Shown here piece after piece: positions 62,725 through 64,000 of a DNA stretch of 64,000 nt; the stretch's first letter is position 1; the number at the start of each line of letters is the position of its first letter. Location: positions 124,001-188,000 of the forward strand of contig NZ_JAPVBJ010000008.1 in the NCBI RefSeq assembly GCF_026967985.1, read 5' to 3'. Below the pieces are notes generated by a model. That model was not told where the DNA came from and made no database searches. It saw only the letters and a list, made by a program, of their open reading frames with translations. Both the position numbers and the translations under genes were made by a program. The DNA comes from Modestobacter sp. VKM Ac-2984. GTDB lineage: Bacteria > Actinomycetota > Actinomycetes > Mycobacteriales > Geodermatophilaceae.

Positions 62725-63798
62725 TCAGGCGGTGCCCTCCGCGGCGATCAGCTCGGCGACCGCCGCGGGCCGCTGGCTGCAGTCGTCACCGGAGTCCGGC
62801 TCGTCGGCGGCCAGCCCCGTGATGCCGACGTCCTCGACGGGCCGGAACCCGAGCCGGTCGAGGTGGCCCGGCAGCCGGTTCTGGGCGTTGACCACGTGCG
62901 AACGGGAGAACCAGCCGAGGCCGTCCTCGACGTCGAAGTCGAGCCCACCGCCGGGGGCGCGACGGACGTGCCCGGGGGAGGGCAGCAGCCCGGCGAGCTG
63001 GACCGCCTGGTCCGGGTACAGCGTGTCCGGCGGGGTGTCGAAGTAGTACCAGCTGGCCGCGCAGACGCCGTAGAGCGTGGGGCCGAACTGGGCGTGGTTC
63101 ACGTAGAGCTCGAGCATCCGCCGGTCGTCGACGATCAGCGCCAGCTCTGCGGCCAGGCCGGCCTCCACCGCCTTGCGCCAGGCGCTGAGCTCCTGGTTGA
63201 GGAAGAGGTTCTTGGCCACCTGCTGCGGGATGGTCGACCCGGAGGGGTCGTCCTCGCCGCGCAGGTGCGCCTCCGCGCGGGCCATCAGCCCGTCCCACTC
63301 GAACGCGCCCGAGCGGTAGGGGAGCTGGGCGTCCTCGTGGGCGATGACGGCGGCGAGGAAGTTCCGCGAGACGTGCTCGACCGGCACGGACTGCTGGACG
63401 GCGCCACCGGGGTTGGCCGCCATGAACGCCGTCGTCGGCGGGTCGACCCAGCGCAGCGACACCAGCACCAGCGCCTGGAGGACGAAGACGACGGCGACCA
63501 GCCGGCCGAGTGCCCGGAGGGCGCCGCGACGGCGTCCGCGCCAGGGTCGCCCGGGGCGCGGCTCCGGGGCCGGCGGCGGTGACCCGTCGGCGCGGCCCCC
63601 GCGCCGCCAGCGCCGCTGCGGACGGGGCTGCTCCTCGGCCGGCGGGGGTGGGTACCAGCCGGCGTCCGGCGGCGCGCCGTACCGGTCGTCGCCGTACGGC
63701 GGGAGCCGATCGGACGGGTACGCGGTGCCCACAGATGGCCCGTCGGCCGGGCGGCGGAACCGCGCGGTCGGCCGGCGATCCGGCGGTACGTGGGCCAT
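62725..63798 (-). CDS. Monofunctional GT51 peptidoglycan transglycosylase domain protein
   Basis: GT51 enzymes polymerise lipid II into glycan strands outside the membrane. The 357-residue protein has a ~95-residue Pro/Arg-rich cytoplasmic N-terminus, one membrane helix (~aa 98-118), and a GT51 domain: [21 protein letters not shown] (catalytic Glu in HEDA), [34 protein letters not shown] and [12 protein letters not shown]. There is no transpeptidase domain, as in MtgA. ATG 63798 follows GGGAGCTCC. A minus-strand TACGAT box (63838-63833) is a likely -10. Confidence 0.88.
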   Translation of the reverse strand: MAHVPPDRRPTARFRRPADGPSVGTAYPSDRLPPYGDDRYGAPPDAGWYPPPPAEEQPRPQRRWRRGGRADGSPPPAPEPRPGRPWRGRRRGALRALGRLVAVVFVLQALVLVSLRWVDPPTTAFMAANPGGAVQQSVPVEHVSRNFLAAVIAHEDAQLPYRSGAFEWDGLMARAEAHLRGEDDPSGSTIPQQVAKNLFLNQELSAWRKAVEAGLAAELALIVDDRRMLELYVNHAQFGPTLYGVCAASWYYFDTPPDTLYPDQAVQLAGLLPSPGHVRRAPGGGLDFDVEDGLGWFSRSHVVNAQNRLPGHLDRLGFRPVEDVGITGLAADEPDSGDDCSQRPAAVAELIAAEGTA

Positions 63799-63918
63799 GC
63801 GGTGGAGCTCCCGGGGGTCGGCGCGAGCTGCGATCGTACGGGCGCCGGCCCCGCACGTGGCGCCGCTCGGGGTCCGTGGCGCCGTTCGGGCGGGACCGGG
63901 GACGGGAAGGAGAGGGCC

Positions 63919-64000
63919 ATGCCGAACCGTCTCGCCACCGCGACGAGCCCCTACCTGCTGCAGCACGCCGACAACCCGGTCGACTGGCGGGAGTGGGGCC
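63919..64000 (+). CDS. DUF255/YyaL-type thioredoxin-domain protein (3' truncated by window edge)
   Basis: Only the first 27 codons are visible. They read [20 protein letters not shown], then W and a basic/acidic stretch, the signature opening of the DUF255 (spermatogenesis-associated protein 20/YyaL) family with an N-terminal thioredoxin-like fold. GGAAGGAGAG lies 6-10 nt before ATG 63919. The rest of the gene is outside the window. Confidence 0.85.
   Translation, partial: MPNRLATATSPYLLQHADNPVDWREWG

Overview
The window is a 64 kb piece of a very GC-rich actinobacterial chromosome. Gene content (mycothiol conjugate amidase, Rpf next to rsmA-ispE, DUF501, DivIC, DUF4235, RNHCP protein), many GTG starts and gene order point to Geodermatophilaceae (Blastococcus/Modestobacter/Geodermatophilus-like). 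The family assignment is my inference; class Actinomycetes is secure.

Layout. (1) 1-6.9 kb: housekeeping block, with the end of a resuscitation-promoting-factor gene, rsmA, ispE, a truncated tetR remnant, tRNA-Gln, glmU, prs, a hairpin-rich gap, rplY and pth. (2) 7.1-29.2 kb: a large cell-surface polysaccharide locus. It has a WbaP-type initiating sugar transferase, several GT2/GT4 glycosyltransferases (one a GT2-GT4 fusion), a CDP-alcohol phosphotransferase, a 1537-residue secreted propeller/FN3/LamG/PKD protein, an FrhB-like iron-sulphur protein, a polysaccharide pyruvyl transferase, a Wzx-like flippase, a Wzy/O-antigen-ligase-like protein, a Wzc/CpsD-like chain-length kinase, a low-molecular-weight phosphatase and a TagD-like cytidylyltransferase. 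Together they could start, extend, modify, export, polymerise and length-control a glycan, probably carrying pyruvyl and phospho-alcohol groups. (3) 29.3-41.1 kb: mfd, a SurA-like lipoprotein, mazG, an MscS channel, a DUF3592-like membrane protein, eno, divIC, DUF501, ppx and DUF4235. (4) 41.2-53.8 kb: UdgB uracil-DNA glycosylase, NDH-2, an odd class I tRNA with a UAA anticodon, Bax1-like protein, thiolase, SGNH hydrolase, DUF2252, GNAT, a VWA/MoxR-like AAA pair and ilvA. (5) 53.8-64 kb: a DrrAB-type ABC exporter with a palindromic operator and possible leader peptide, an M3 peptidase, RNHCP protein, greA, mca and its small membrane partner, a PsiE-like protein, a secreted AMIN-like protein, DUF427, a GT51 transglycosylase and the start of a DUF255 thioredoxin-fold gene.

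Recurring regulatory theme: TANNNT boxes lie 6-7 nt before the start codons of eno, the NDH-2 gene, the DUF2252 gene, drrA-like, the MoxR-like gene and the DUF427 gene, which suggests leaderless transcription. GC-rich hairpins without T-runs close most transcription units.
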